From NCBI GenBank assembly GCA_900549405.1, contig URNZ01000086.1, positions 1-5,860 of the forward strand: DNA of 5,860 bases, given 5' to 3'. Source of the DNA: an uncultured Eubacteriales bacterium (GTDB lineage Bacteria > Bacillota > Clostridia > Oscillospirales > Oscillospiraceae). Position numbers and translations under genes: made by a program. Under the pieces are notes generated by a model. The model saw nothing but the letters and a program-made list of their open reading frames with translations, did no database searches and was not told the DNA's origin. Positions 1-5,731 of this stretch are shown here, piece after piece. Position 1 is the stretch's first letter. Each line of letters begins with the position of its first letter.

Positions 1-1172
1 GATTTGCGTACGCTCTCCGCTCCCCGGATGGTGACGGGGGCGGCGGCACGGGTGGTCGCCACGGCGGCCATCATGGCGATGCGGTGGTCGTTGCAGCAGT
101 CCACTGTCACGCCACCCTCTAATATAGGCAATCCGTGGAAGGTCAGGCTGTCCGGCCCCTCCTCCACCGCCGCCCCCAGGGCCCGCAGGGTCTGGGTCAC
201 GGTAGCCAGCCGGTCGCTCTCCTTCAGACGCAGCCGGGCGGCGTTGGTCAGGCGGCACTCCCCCGTCCGCACCGCCGCCATGGCGGCCAGAGGGGGCACC
301 AGATCGGGACACTGGGACACGTCCAATTCCACGTCCCCCGGCCGGGAGAGCTGCTGAGAATAGGGCACCACCCGCATGTCCCCCTGGGCGGAGGACCGGT
401 TCAGGTTCAGAATATCCACCTGACTGCCCAGCAGGTTAGCCCCATACCAGAAGGCGGCCTGGGACCAGTCGGTCTCCACCGCCCCGTCCGTCCCCGCATA
501 GGTCTGGGGGCCGGACAGGCGATAGCCCTTCTCTGTCTCCTGAACGGACACGCCGAACTGGTCCAGCGCCTGGAGGGTCATGGACACATAGTCCCGGCTC
601 TCCAGGGGGGTGGTCAGGGTGACGGCGCTCTCCCCCTCCACCAGGGGCAGGGCATACAGCAGTCCGGTGATGAACTGGCTGGACACGTCCCCGGGCAGGG
701 CGTACTCCCCGGGGGTCAGGCGGCTCCGCACCGTGAGCACCCCGTCCTTCTGCTCATAGAAGATGCCCTTCTGGTCGAACAGGTCAAAATAGGGCTTTTG
801 GGGCCGCTGCATCAGCCGCCCGTGGCCGGTGAACACGCCGCCCCCCGCCGCCGCCAGGGCGATGGGGATGAGAAAGCGCAGGGTGGAGCCGCTCTCCCCG
901 CAGTCAAAGTGGGGCAGCTGGCCGTCCAGCTGCGCCTCTCCCCCAAATCCCTGGACGGTGAGGGTACGGTCCTCCAGGCTCCAATCGGCCCCCAGGGCCT
1001 CCATGCAGCCTAACGTCGCCCGGATGTCCTGGGACAGGTCCACGTTCTCCAGGCGGCTCTCTCCCTGGGCCAGGGCGGCAGCGATGATCAGCCGGTGGGC
1101 CTGGCTCTTGCTGGGGGGCGGAGTCACGGCCCCGGTCAGCTTGCCGGGCCGGATGACAACGGTGGTGCTCAT
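1..1172 (-). CDS. aroA: 3-phosphoshikimate 1-carboxyvinyltransferase (EPSP synthase), C-terminus cut by the window edge
   Basis: EPSP synthase transfers the enolpyruvyl group of PEP to shikimate-3-phosphate, the sixth shikimate-pathway step, in the cytoplasm. I translated it from the reverse strand: 390 codons are present and the frame stays open to base 3, so roughly 35-40 residues are missing compared with the family length of about 425. Visible motifs are PPPSKSQAHR (about residues 18-27, substrate-binding Lys22), CGESGSTLRFL (91-101), GDVSSQF (substrate-binding Ser-Ser-Gln), DLVPPLAAMAA with Asp290 in the catalytic-Asp position, RLKESDR (to Arg321) and NDHRIAMM (Asp362-His-Arg). The last visible residues, GAESVRK, match the usual run-in to the family's C-terminal block. 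The ATG at 1172 shares ATGA with the aroB stop, so translation is probably coupled. No inactivating change is seen. Confidence 0.96.
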   Translation of the reverse strand, partial: MSTTVVIRPGKLTGAVTPPPSKSQAHRLIIAAALAQGESRLENVDLSQDIRATLGCMEALGADWSLEDRTLTVQGFGGEAQLDGQLPHFDCGESGSTLRFLIPIALAAAGGGVFTGHGRLMQRPQKPYFDLFDQKGIFYEQKDGVLTVRSRLTPGEYALPGDVSSQFITGLLYALPLVEGESAVTLTTPLESRDYVSMTLQALDQFGVSVQETEKGYRLSGPQTYAGTDGAVETDWSQAAFWYGANLLGSQVDILNLNRSSAQGDMRVVPYSQQLSRPGDVELDVSQCPDLVPPLAAMAAVRTGECRLTNAARLRLKESDRLATVTQTLRALGAAVEEGPDSLTFHGLPILEGGVTVDCCNDHRIAMMAAVATTRAAAPVTIRGAESVRK

Positions 1173-2227
1173 AGCGGCATCCCCAGCTCCAGCACCCGCC
1201 GCAGCTCGTCATAGTTGGTGGAATAGAGCCCGCACCGGCCCAGCACCTCGGGCTGGATCAGGGTGATAGCATCCCCACGGCGCTTCTTGTCCGCGTGGGC
1301 GGCCTCCAGCAGCTCGTCCACGGACTTGTCCGTGGTCTTGGGCAGGTGATATTTGTCCAGCAAAGTCTCCAGTACCGTCCAACAGGCGGGGGGGCACTTC
1401 TTCTGCCGCACACAGGCCCGGGTCATGATGGCCATGCCCATGGCCACCCCCTCCCCGTGGTAGAGAGAATAGCCGCTGCAGCGCTCGATGGCGTGGCCGA
1501 TGGTGTGGCCAAAGTTCAGCACCTGGCGCACGGCGTTGTCCTGCTCGTCCTGGGCCACCACGTCCCGCTTGATGGACACGCAGTGGGCGATGACCCACTC
1601 GATGTCCGTGCCGGGGGTGTTCTCCAGCAGAAAGTTGATCAGCTCCTGGCTGCGGATCATACCGTACTTAATGATCTCCGCCCAGCCCTCGGCCTCCACC
1701 TGGGGGGACAGGGTGGCCAGTACGTTGGTGTCGCACAGGACCAGGTGGGGCTGGGTGAACGTGCCCACCAGGTTCTTGCCCTCGGGCAGGTCCACAGCGG
1801 TCTTGCCGCCCACGGAGGAGTCCACCACCGACAGCAGGGAGGTGGGCAGCTGCACACAGGGGATGCCCCGCAGATACAGGGATGCCGCCAGCCCCGCCAT
1901 GTCCCCGGTGACGCCGCCGCCCAGGGCGAACACCCCGTCGGACCGGGTCATGCCCTTCTGGGCCAGACAGGTCAGCAGCTGGACCAGGGTGTCGGTGTTT
2001 TTGGACTGCTCCCCGGCGGGGAATACGAAGTGGTCCACCTGAAAGCCCGCGTCCTCCAGACTTGCCTGGACCATGGACCCGTAGAGGGGCCACACGTTGC
2101 TGTCAGAGACGATCATGGCGTGCCGCCCCTTGATGAGGGGGGCGGACAACTCGCCGGTGCGGGTCAACAGACCGGAGCCGATGCGGACCTCGTAGTCCCG
2201 GGATGCGTGTACAGAAATGGTCTCCAT
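1169..2227 (-). CDS. aroB: 3-dehydroquinate synthase
   Basis: AroB cyclises DAHP to 3-dehydroquinate, the second shikimate-pathway step, using NAD+ and a divalent metal (usually Zn2+). At 352 residues it has the normal full length. NAD-binding signatures are SDSN (41-44), PAGEQSK (70-76) and GGGVTGDMAG (103-112), followed by PTSLLSVVDSSVGGKTAVD (128-146). The expected metal ligands are Glu184 in EGWAEIIKYG, His241 in NFGHTIGHAIE and His257 in YHGEG. The ATG at 2227 is the first in-frame start after an upstream stop. Its Shine-Dalgarno is only moderate: AAAGG or TAGG lies 11-15 bases upstream, separated from the start by a T-run. It begins 34 bases after the aroF stop and its own stop overlaps the aroA start, so the three genes are one operon. 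Confidence 0.97.
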   Translation of the reverse strand: METISVHASRDYEVRIGSGLLTRTGELSAPLIKGRHAMIVSDSNVWPLYGSMVQASLEDAGFQVDHFVFPAGEQSKNTDTLVQLLTCLAQKGMTRSDGVFALGGGVTGDMAGLAASLYLRGIPCVQLPTSLLSVVDSSVGGKTAVDLPEGKNLVGTFTQPHLVLCDTNVLATLSPQVEAEGWAEIIKYGMIRSQELINFLLENTPGTDIEWVIAHCVSIKRDVVAQDEQDNAVRQVLNFGHTIGHAIERCSGYSLYHGEGVAMGMAIMTRACVRQKKCPPACWTVLETLLDKYHLPKTTDKSVDELLEAAHADKKRRGDAITLIQPEVLGRCGLYSTNYDELRRVLELGMPL

Positions 2228-2261
2228 GGAAAAAAGCGCCTACCTTTCTAAATTCCGCTGC

Positions 2262-3284
2262 TTACTGCTCGTCCAGTCCGGCCACGGTGTCCCGGATGGC
2301 GTTCACCGCCTTGGCCACCTCCACAAACTGCTCCGGCCGCAGGGACTGGGCGCCGTCGCACAGGGCGTGGGGCGGGTCGTTGTGGACCTCGATGATCAGG
2401 CCGTCGGCCCCGCAGGCAGCGGCGGCCATGGCCATGGGCTTGACATAGCGGGCCACGCCGGTGGCGTGGCTGGGGTCCACGATGACAGGCAGATGGGTCA
2501 TCTCATGCAGGGCGGCCACGGCAGACAGGTCCAGGGTGTTCCGGGTGGCGGTCTCGAAGGTGCGGATGCCCCGCTCGCACAGGATCACGTTCTCGTTGCC
2601 CCCGGCCATGATGTACTCGGCGCTCATCAGCAACTCCTGGAGGGTGTTGGCCAGGCCCCGCTTCAGCAGGATGGGCTTGCGGGTGTGACCCAGCTCCTTC
2701 AGCAATTCAAAGTTCTGCATGTTCCGGGCGCCCACCTGGATCACATCCACGTCCTCGAACAGGGGCAGGTGGTTGGCATTCATGATCTCGGTGACGATGG
2801 GCAGGCCGGTGGCCTGTTTGGCCTTCACCAACAGGTCGATGCCGTCGGCCTTCAGACCCTGAAAGGCGTAGGGGGAGGTGCGGGGCTTGAACGCGCCGCC
2901 CCGGAGCATGGTGGCCCCGGCGGCCTTCACGCTTTGAGCCACAGAGATGATCTGCTCCTCGCTCTCCACGGAACATGGGCCGGCGATCATGGCGAAGTGG
3001 CCCCCGCCCACCAGGCGCTTGTCCGCGCCCACCTGGATGACGGAGTCCTGGGGGTGGAACTTGCGGTTTGCATTTTTATAGGGCTCAGACACCCGCTTCA
3101 CATTCTCCACGATATCCAAACCACGGATCAGGTCGCTGTCCAGCTTGCTGGTGTCGCCGATGACGCCGATGATGGTGGAGTAGTCGCCGGTGGACAGGTG
3201 GGTGCGCAGGTTCTGGCTCTCGATCCAGTGGATCAGGTCGTTCACCCGCTCTTGCTTGACTTCCGGTTTGACAATGATGATCAT
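2262..3284 (-). CDS. aroF: 3-deoxy-7-phosphoheptulonate (DAHP) synthase, type I-beta with N-terminal ferredoxin-like regulatory domain
   Basis: DAHP synthase condenses PEP with erythrose-4-phosphate, the committed entry to aromatic biosynthesis. The 340-residue protein has a ferredoxin-like domain at about residues 1-70 (start MIIIVKPEVKQE), then the TIM-barrel catalytic domain. Catalytic-domain signatures are MIAGPCSVESEEQ (99-111), MLRGGAFKPRTSPYAFQG (126-143), KPILLKRG (203-210), DPSHATG (270-276) and GLIIEVHNDP (295-304). The four metal ligands known in the Thermotoga maritima enzyme have matches at Cys104, His273, Glu299 and Asp310. In that homologue the N-terminal domain mediates feedback inhibition by tyrosine, so end-product control is likely here too; the effector cannot be read from sequence. 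The ATG at 3284 follows AAAGGA about ten bases upstream. Expression is gated by the attenuator in the preceding leader. The symbol aroF is by convention for this family; aroG or aroA are also used. Confidence 0.96.
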   Translation of the reverse strand: MIIIVKPEVKQERVNDLIHWIESQNLRTHLSTGDYSTIIGVIGDTSKLDSDLIRGLDIVENVKRVSEPYKNANRKFHPQDSVIQVGADKRLVGGGHFAMIAGPCSVESEEQIISVAQSVKAAGATMLRGGAFKPRTSPYAFQGLKADGIDLLVKAKQATGLPIVTEIMNANHLPLFEDVDVIQVGARNMQNFELLKELGHTRKPILLKRGLANTLQELLMSAEYIMAGGNENVILCERGIRTFETATRNTLDLSAVAALHEMTHLPVIVDPSHATGVARYVKPMAMAAAACGADGLIIEVHNDPPHALCDGAQSLRPEQFVEVAKAVNAIRDTVAGLDEQ

Positions 3285-3333
3285 AACAGTTCGTTCCTTT
3301 CTTGTGCGCTGTGCGGCGCTTCCCCCAGGCCCG

Positions 3334-3371
3334 AAAAAAGGCCTGCGGTGAAGTGTTTTTCACCGCAGGCC
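3334..3371 (-). terminator. Attenuator: intrinsic terminator between the leader peptide and aroF
   Basis: On the minus strand GGCCTGCGGTGAA (3371-3359) and TTCACCGCAGGCC (3352-3340) form a perfect 13-bp stem with a 6-base loop, followed at once by six Ts (3339-3334). It lies 20 bases after the leader peptide stop and about 50 bases before the aroF start, inside the operon rather than at its end. This placement makes it a conditional (attenuation) terminator. The structure is seen directly; the regulation is inferred from the leader peptide and the competing antiterminator. Confidence 0.95.
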
Positions 3372-3435
3372 CTGTAACGTCCTTTGATTTCTTACGCAAA
3401 GGTGGTCACGCCATTGTTTGCAGCAAAAAGCACTT
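3351..3435 (-). promoter_or_regulatory. Predicted antiterminator (region 2 paired with region 3)
   Basis: In the leader RNA, AAGUGCUUUUUGCUGCA (3435-3419) can pair with UGCGGUGAAAAACACUU (3367-3351). The pairing is AAGUG with CACUU, a bulged C, UUUUU with AAAAA, a small internal loop, then CUGCA with UGCGG including one U-G pair: 15 pairs in all. It consumes the loop and nine bases of the 5' arm of the terminator, so it would block terminator formation. Region 2 also overlaps the 3' arm of the earlier hairpin (3432-3442), so the alternatives are mutually exclusive. I paired this by eye and calculated no folding energy. Confidence 0.72.
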
Positions 3436-3505
3436 TTACTTTGTCGGTCCAAAAGCCGTAAAAGTAAAAGTAGCCAAAAAAGAAAGCGGCAAACAGATTC
3501 AGCAT
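3392..3505 (-). CDS. Aromatic-rich leader peptide controlling the aro operon by attenuation
   Basis: This 37-residue ORF begins MLNLFAAFFFGYFYFYGFW. It holds nine Phe, three Tyr and one Trp, and residues 8-19 are ten aromatics out of twelve, interrupted only by Gly. It starts about 34 bases after the predicted transcription start, has AAAGGAG seven bases before its ATG, and stops 20 bases before an intrinsic terminator that precedes aroF. The role inferred is that of a sensor: scarcity of Phe-, Tyr- or Trp-tRNA stalls the ribosome on these codons and lets the antiterminator form. Such leaders are established in enterobacteria (pheL, trpL). The peptide itself probably has no further function. 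Residues 20-37 (TDKVKV... to VTTFA) are not aromatic-rich and encode RNA regions 2 and beyond. The codons are AT-rich compared with the flanking genes, as expected where RNA pairing and amino acid identity set the sequence. A longer in-frame start upstream is rejected because it crosses the promoter. Confidence 0.92.
   Translation of the reverse strand: MLNLFAAFFFGYFYFYGFWTDKVKVLFAANNGVTTFA
3432..3471 (-). promoter_or_regulatory. Leader hairpin 1:2 (anti-antiterminator / pause hairpin)
   Basis: ACUUUUACUUU (3471-3461) and AAAGUAAAAGU (3442-3432) form a perfect 11-bp stem. The 18-base loop can add a short CGG/CCG stem. The 5' arm is exactly the coding sequence of the Tyr-Phe-Tyr-Phe run (residues 12-15). 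A ribosome held at these codons, or at Trp19 (3451-3449), would cover arm 1 and free arm 2 for the antiterminator. When the ribosome has moved on, this hairpin would reform and allow termination. The stem is AU-rich, so its stability needs a folding calculation. Confidence 0.72.
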
Positions 3506-3512
3506 GACGGTT

Positions 3513-3519
3513 CTCCTTT
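3513..3519 (-). promoter_or_regulatory. Ribosome binding site of the leader peptide
   Basis: AAAGGAG lies seven bases upstream of the ATG at 3505. It identifies the short leader start as the real one and shows that this small ORF is translated, which attenuation requires. Confidence 0.88.
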
Positions 3520-3545
3520 CCGCAGATCTCAGAAATTCTGTGGGT

Positions 3546-3574
3546 ATCATAGCACCGGGACTTTGCTCTGTCAA
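3546..3574 (-). promoter_or_regulatory. Sigma-70/SigA-type promoter of the aro operon
   Basis: On the minus strand a perfect -35 box TTGACA (3574-3569) is followed by a 17-base spacer and TATGAT (3551-3546), one mismatch from consensus. The DNA just upstream (about 3575-3605) is A-rich on this strand and could act as an UP element. The transcription start should fall near 3539, leaving about 34 bases of untranslated RNA before the leader peptide. A promoter this strong suits an operon controlled after initiation by attenuation. Confidence 0.93.
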
Positions 3575-3605
3575 TAGGTTTTTTTCTTGTTTGTGAACTT
3601 TTTTA

Positions 3606-3644
3606 TCCCGGCGTTCTCCCGTCCCGCCTGCGCGGCAGCCGGGA
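3606..3644. repeat. GC-rich inverted repeat between the decarboxylase terminator and the aro promoter
   Basis: TCCCGGC (3606-3612) and GCCGGGA (3638-3644) are exact inverted copies enclosing a GC-rich 25-base interior. No T-run follows on either strand, so it is not a canonical terminator. It may simply back up the terminator at 3652-3689 or insulate the aro promoter. No other function can be read from the sequence. Confidence 0.4.
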
Positions 3645-3651
3645 AAGACGC

Positions 3652-3689
3652 AAAAAAGCGCACCGGCGAAAACTCGTCGATGCGCTTTT
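3652..3689 (-). terminator. Intrinsic terminator after the decarboxylase beta subunit
   Basis: AAAAGCGCATCG (3689-3678) pairs with CGGTGCGCTTTT (3665-3654) in a 12-bp stem with one T-G wobble and a 12-base loop. The run of six Ts ends at 3652. It lies 24 bases beyond the beta subunit stop and separates that transcript from the aro promoter downstream. Confidence 0.9.
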
Positions 3690-3713
3690 GTTGGCATAGG
3701 ATCGTAAGTTCGA

Positions 3714-4874
3714 TCAGCCGCCGAACACCTTGATCATGAATCCAGCGGCAACAGCGGAGCCGATAACACCGGCCACGTTGGGACCCATGGCGTGCATGAG
3801 CAGGAAGTTGGAGGGGTTCTCCTTCTGACCGACGCTCTGGGCCACACGGGCGGCCATAGGCACGGCGGACACGCCGGCGGAGCCGATCAGGGGATTGATC
3901 TTGCCCTTGGTCACGATATACATGATATCGCCGAAGAGCAGACCACCGGCGGTGGACAGCATGAAGGCGCACAGACCCAGAACGATGATGGACAGGGTCT
4001 GACCGGTCAGGAAGGTGCTGGCAGTGGCCTTAAAGCCCACGGACAGGCCCAGGGGGATGGTGACGATGTTCATCAGACCGTTCTGAGCGATGTCGGACAG
4101 ACGCTCGGTCACGCCGCACTCACGGAACAGGTTGCCCAGCATCAGCATACCCAGCAGGGGGGCGGTGTCGGGGATCAGCAGGACCACGAAGATGGTCACG
4201 GCGATGGGGAAGATGATCTTCTCCGTCTTGGACACAGTGCGCAGCTGGGTCATCTTGACCTTGCGCATCTCCTTGGTGGTCAGGGCCTTCATCAGAGGAG
4301 GCTGGATCATGGGGATCAGAGCCATGTAGGAGTAAGCCGCGATGGCGATGGCGGGCAGCAGCTCAACAGCCAGCTTAGACGAAGTCAGGATGGCGGTGGG
4401 GCCGTCAGCGCCGCCGATGACGCCGATGGCAGCGGCCTGCGCAGGGGTAAAGCCCAGGCACAGCACGGCCAGCAGGAAAGCGGTGAAGATGCCCAGCTGA
4501 GCGGCAGCGCCCAGCAGCAGGGAGATGGGGTTGGCCAGCAGAGGACCAAAGTCGGTCATGGCGCCGATGCCCATAAAGATAATGGACGGATAAATGGCGT
4601 ATTGGACGCCCTGATAGAGCACCCACATGAAACCGACGGTGCCGCTGTGGGTGGCCGCGTCGTACACAGGCTCGTTAAACAGGCCGGTGACGGGCAGGTT
4701 GGCCAGCAGCATACCAAAGGCGATGGGGACCAGCAGCAGGGGCTCGAAGCCCTTGCCGATGCCCATGTACAGCAGAAGGCAGGCGATCAGCAGCATGATA
4801 ACGGTGCGCCAATCCAGAGCGGCAAAGCCGGAACCCTGCATAATTTTAGTTAAAACTTCAACCAGAAAATTCAT
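3714..4874 (-). CDS. Sodium-ion-translocating decarboxylase beta subunit (OadB/MmdB/GcdB family)
   Basis: This is the membrane subunit that decarboxylates carboxybiotin on the carrier protein and couples it to Na+ export. The 386-residue protein is full length for the family and strongly hydrophobic, with about ten likely membrane segments. The hallmark re-entrant motif [14 protein letters not shown] (149-162) carries the conserved Asp157, equivalent to the Na+-binding Asp203 of Klebsiella OadB. Tyr183 in [10 protein letters not shown] lies where the functionally important Tyr229 is expected. The C-terminal [19 protein letters not shown] (360-378) holds the conserved Asn, Gly and Ser residues. 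Start ATG 4874 has a strong AGGAGG (4888-4883) that overlaps the end of the biotin carrier gene, 15 bases upstream. Which acid is decarboxylated (oxaloacetate, methylmalonyl-CoA, glutaconyl-CoA or malonate) depends on the alpha subunit, which is not in this window, so I give no symbol. Confidence 0.95.
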   Translation of the reverse strand: MNFLVEVLTKIMQGSGFAALDWRTVIMLLIACLLLYMGIGKGFEPLLLVPIAFGMLLANLPVTGLFNEPVYDAATHSGTVGFMWVLYQGVQYAIYPSIIFMGIGAMTDFGPLLANPISLLLGAAAQLGIFTAFLLAVLCLGFTPAQAAAIGVIGGADGPTAILTSSKLAVELLPAIAIAAYSYMALIPMIQPPLMKALTTKEMRKVKMTQLRTVSKTEKIIFPIAVTIFVVLLIPDTAPLLGMLMLGNLFRECGVTERLSDIAQNGLMNIVTIPLGLSVGFKATASTFLTGQTLSIIVLGLCAFMLSTAGGLLFGDIMYIVTKGKINPLIGSAGVSAVPMAARVAQSVGQKENPSNFLLMHAMGPNVAGVIGSAVAAGFMIKVFGG

Positions 4875-4889
4875 ACTTTACCCCTCCTT

Positions 4890-5255
4890 TCAACCCAGAG
4901 TGACCAGCAGGTCATCGGTGTTGACAGCGGTGCCCACCACGGCGGACACGGACTTGACGGTGCCATCCACAGGCGCGGAGACCTCGATCTCCATCTTCAT
5001 GGCCTCCAGGACCACCAGGGTGTCGCCGGCCTTGACGGTGTCGCCGACCTTGCACTCCACCTTGAAGATGTTGCCGGGCATGGGGCTGTTCACGGCAGTC
5101 TCACCGGCGGCCACGGCTGCGGGAGCAGCGGCGGGGGCGGGAGCGGCAGCGGGAGCAGCAGGGGCAGGGGCCGCCACAGGGGCGACAGCCGCAGCGGGAG
5201 CAGCCACAGGGGCGGCGGGGGCGGTCAGACCTCCCCCGGGTGCTCCTTCCGCCAT
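4890..5255 (-). CDS. Biotin carboxyl carrier subunit of the decarboxylase, apparently missing its 5' end
   Basis: The product is the biotinylated shuttle between carboxyltransferase and membrane beta subunit. From the ATG at 5255 it would be 121 residues: an Ala/Pro-rich flexible linker (about 11-50), then the biotinyl domain with SPMPGNIFKV (57-66), VLEAMKMEIEV with biotin-accepting Lys87, and VNTDDLLVTLG at the end. The domain is intact. What is odd is the start. Related carriers begin with a short beta-rich segment of some 25-30 residues before the linker. Here the linker is reached directly from the last codons of ruvX, in another frame. The ATG at 5255 lies inside ruvX, lacks a Shine-Dalgarno and gives an unconvincing start (MAEGAPGGG). 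So it may be a 5'-truncated remnant, a frameshift-dependent fusion with ruvX, or an assembly join. The stop overlaps the beta subunit's ribosome binding site, which supports their normal coupling. Confidence 0.68.
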   Translation of the reverse strand: MAEGAPGGGLTAPAAPVAAPAAAVAPVAAPAPAAPAAAPAPAAAPAAVAAGETAVNSPMPGNIFKVECKVGDTVKAGDTLVVLEAMKMEIEVSAPVDGTVKSVSAVVGTAVNTDDLLVTLG

Positions 5256-5656
5256 GCGAGGTAGTCGTCCAGGATGACCGTCGCACTCACCGAGTCGAGG
5301 ATGCTTTTCCGCTTTGCGCCGAAGGTGCCGCTCTCGTCGAGGAGGTCGGCGGCGGCGCAGGTGGTCTGGCGCTCGTCCCACATCCGGACGGGCAGCCCGC
5401 TCCAGATCTCCACAGTCTTGGCCAGCTTCCGGCTCTTGCGGGCACGCTCGCCCTCGGTGCCGTCCATGTTCAGCGGCAGGCCGATGACGATCAGCTCCGC
5501 CCCGATGTCCTTTGCCACCTCGCAGACCTTCGAGGCCACCTTGTCCCGGGCCTTGAGGGTGATCTGGGGCGTGATGGCGGTGGTAAGAAATTCGGTGCGG
5601 TCGCAGGTGGCGAGGCCGGTGCGGCTGTCACCGTAATCTACTGCTAATATTTTCAT
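5225..5656 (-). CDS. ruvX: RuvX/YqgF family putative Holliday junction resolvase (pre-16S rRNA nuclease)
   Basis: This is an RNase H-fold nuclease of the YqgF family. It is annotated as a Holliday junction resolvase and linked in E. coli to 16S rRNA 5'-end maturation. The 143-residue length is normal. Family signatures are ILAVDYGDSRTG with catalytic Asp7 (3-14), IVIGLPLNMDGTEGERA (56-72), MWDERQTT (92-99) and the C-terminal LDSVSATVILDDYL with Asp121. Start ATG 5656 has a strong AGGAGG (5672-5667) ten bases upstream. The protein looks complete through LAWRKEHPGEV, but its stop lies exactly where the biotin carrier linker begins, so the last two or three codons may not be original. It contains a CCCGGGG heptamer in the slippery phase near its stop. 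Divergent from addB. Confidence 0.93.
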   Translation of the reverse strand: MKILAVDYGDSRTGLATCDRTEFLTTAITPQITLKARDKVASKVCEVAKDIGAELIVIGLPLNMDGTEGERARKSRKLAKTVEIWSGLPVRMWDERQTTCAAADLLDESGTFGAKRKSILDSVSATVILDDYLAWRKEHPGEV

Positions 5657-5688
5657 GCAGGGTCATCCTCCTGAGATGATTTTTCTCC

Positions 5689-5717
5689 ATTGTACCACAG
5701 AATAGATGTTGCTGCAA
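5689..5717 (-). promoter_or_regulatory. Promoter of ruvX
   Basis: On the minus strand TTGCAG (5717-5712), a 17-base spacer and TACAAT (5694-5689) form a good sigma-70-type promoter, with a TGG extended -10 element just upstream of the hexamer. Transcription should start near 5682, about 25 bases before the ruvX ATG. If the junction with the biotin carrier gene is real, this is the only promoter seen for the carrier and beta subunit genes. Confidence 0.8.
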
Positions 5718-5722
5718 TTTTG

Positions 5723-5731
5723 TGGTACAAT
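5723..5731 (+). promoter_or_regulatory. Extended -10 promoter of addB
   Basis: TGG followed by TACAAT (5726-5731) is an extended -10 promoter. At 17 bases upstream the -35 position holds only a weak TAGATG (5703-5708), so the extended -10 would carry recognition. Predicted start of transcription is near 5738. Confidence 0.7.

Noticed and set aside
2217..3377. Long plus-strand ORF opposite aroF (386 codons), and similar plus-strand ORFs at 135-1013, 1295-2251, 3792-4853 and 5240-5647
   Set aside because: They mirror well-recognised minus-strand genes. Their translations are rich in Gly, His and Gln typical of antisense frames in GC-rich DNA, with no family motif or ribosome binding site.
3285..3545. 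T-box riboswitch, the usual tRNA sensor before aromatic genes in Gram-positive bacteria
   Set aside because: No AGGGTGGNACCGCG-type antiterminator motif is present on the coding strand, and the leader is fully explained by a translated aromatic-rich peptide.
3392..3697. A longer 101-residue reading of the leader peptide frame, starting MPTKAH
   Set aside because: It would begin inside the terminator of the beta subunit gene and run through the aro promoter, so most of it would not be transcribed with the operon. The ATG at 3505 has its own AAAGGAG.
5105..5222. Apparent repeat array of GCTGCTCCC-like units
   Set aside because: It is the Ala/Pro-rich linker of the biotin carrier protein; unit lengths are irregular and there are no spacers, so it is neither a CRISPR array nor a tandem repeat element.
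4627..5277. Plus-strand 216-codon ORF with an Ala/Gly-rich C-terminus
   Set aside because: It is antisense to the beta subunit start and the Ala/Pro linker of the biotin carrier; the repetitive look comes from the linker codons.
4890..5381. A 163-residue biotin carrier starting at the ATG at 5381
   Set aside because: Its first 40-odd residues are Arg/Pro/His-rich nonsense translated from the ruvX coding region in the wrong frame, with no family resemblance.
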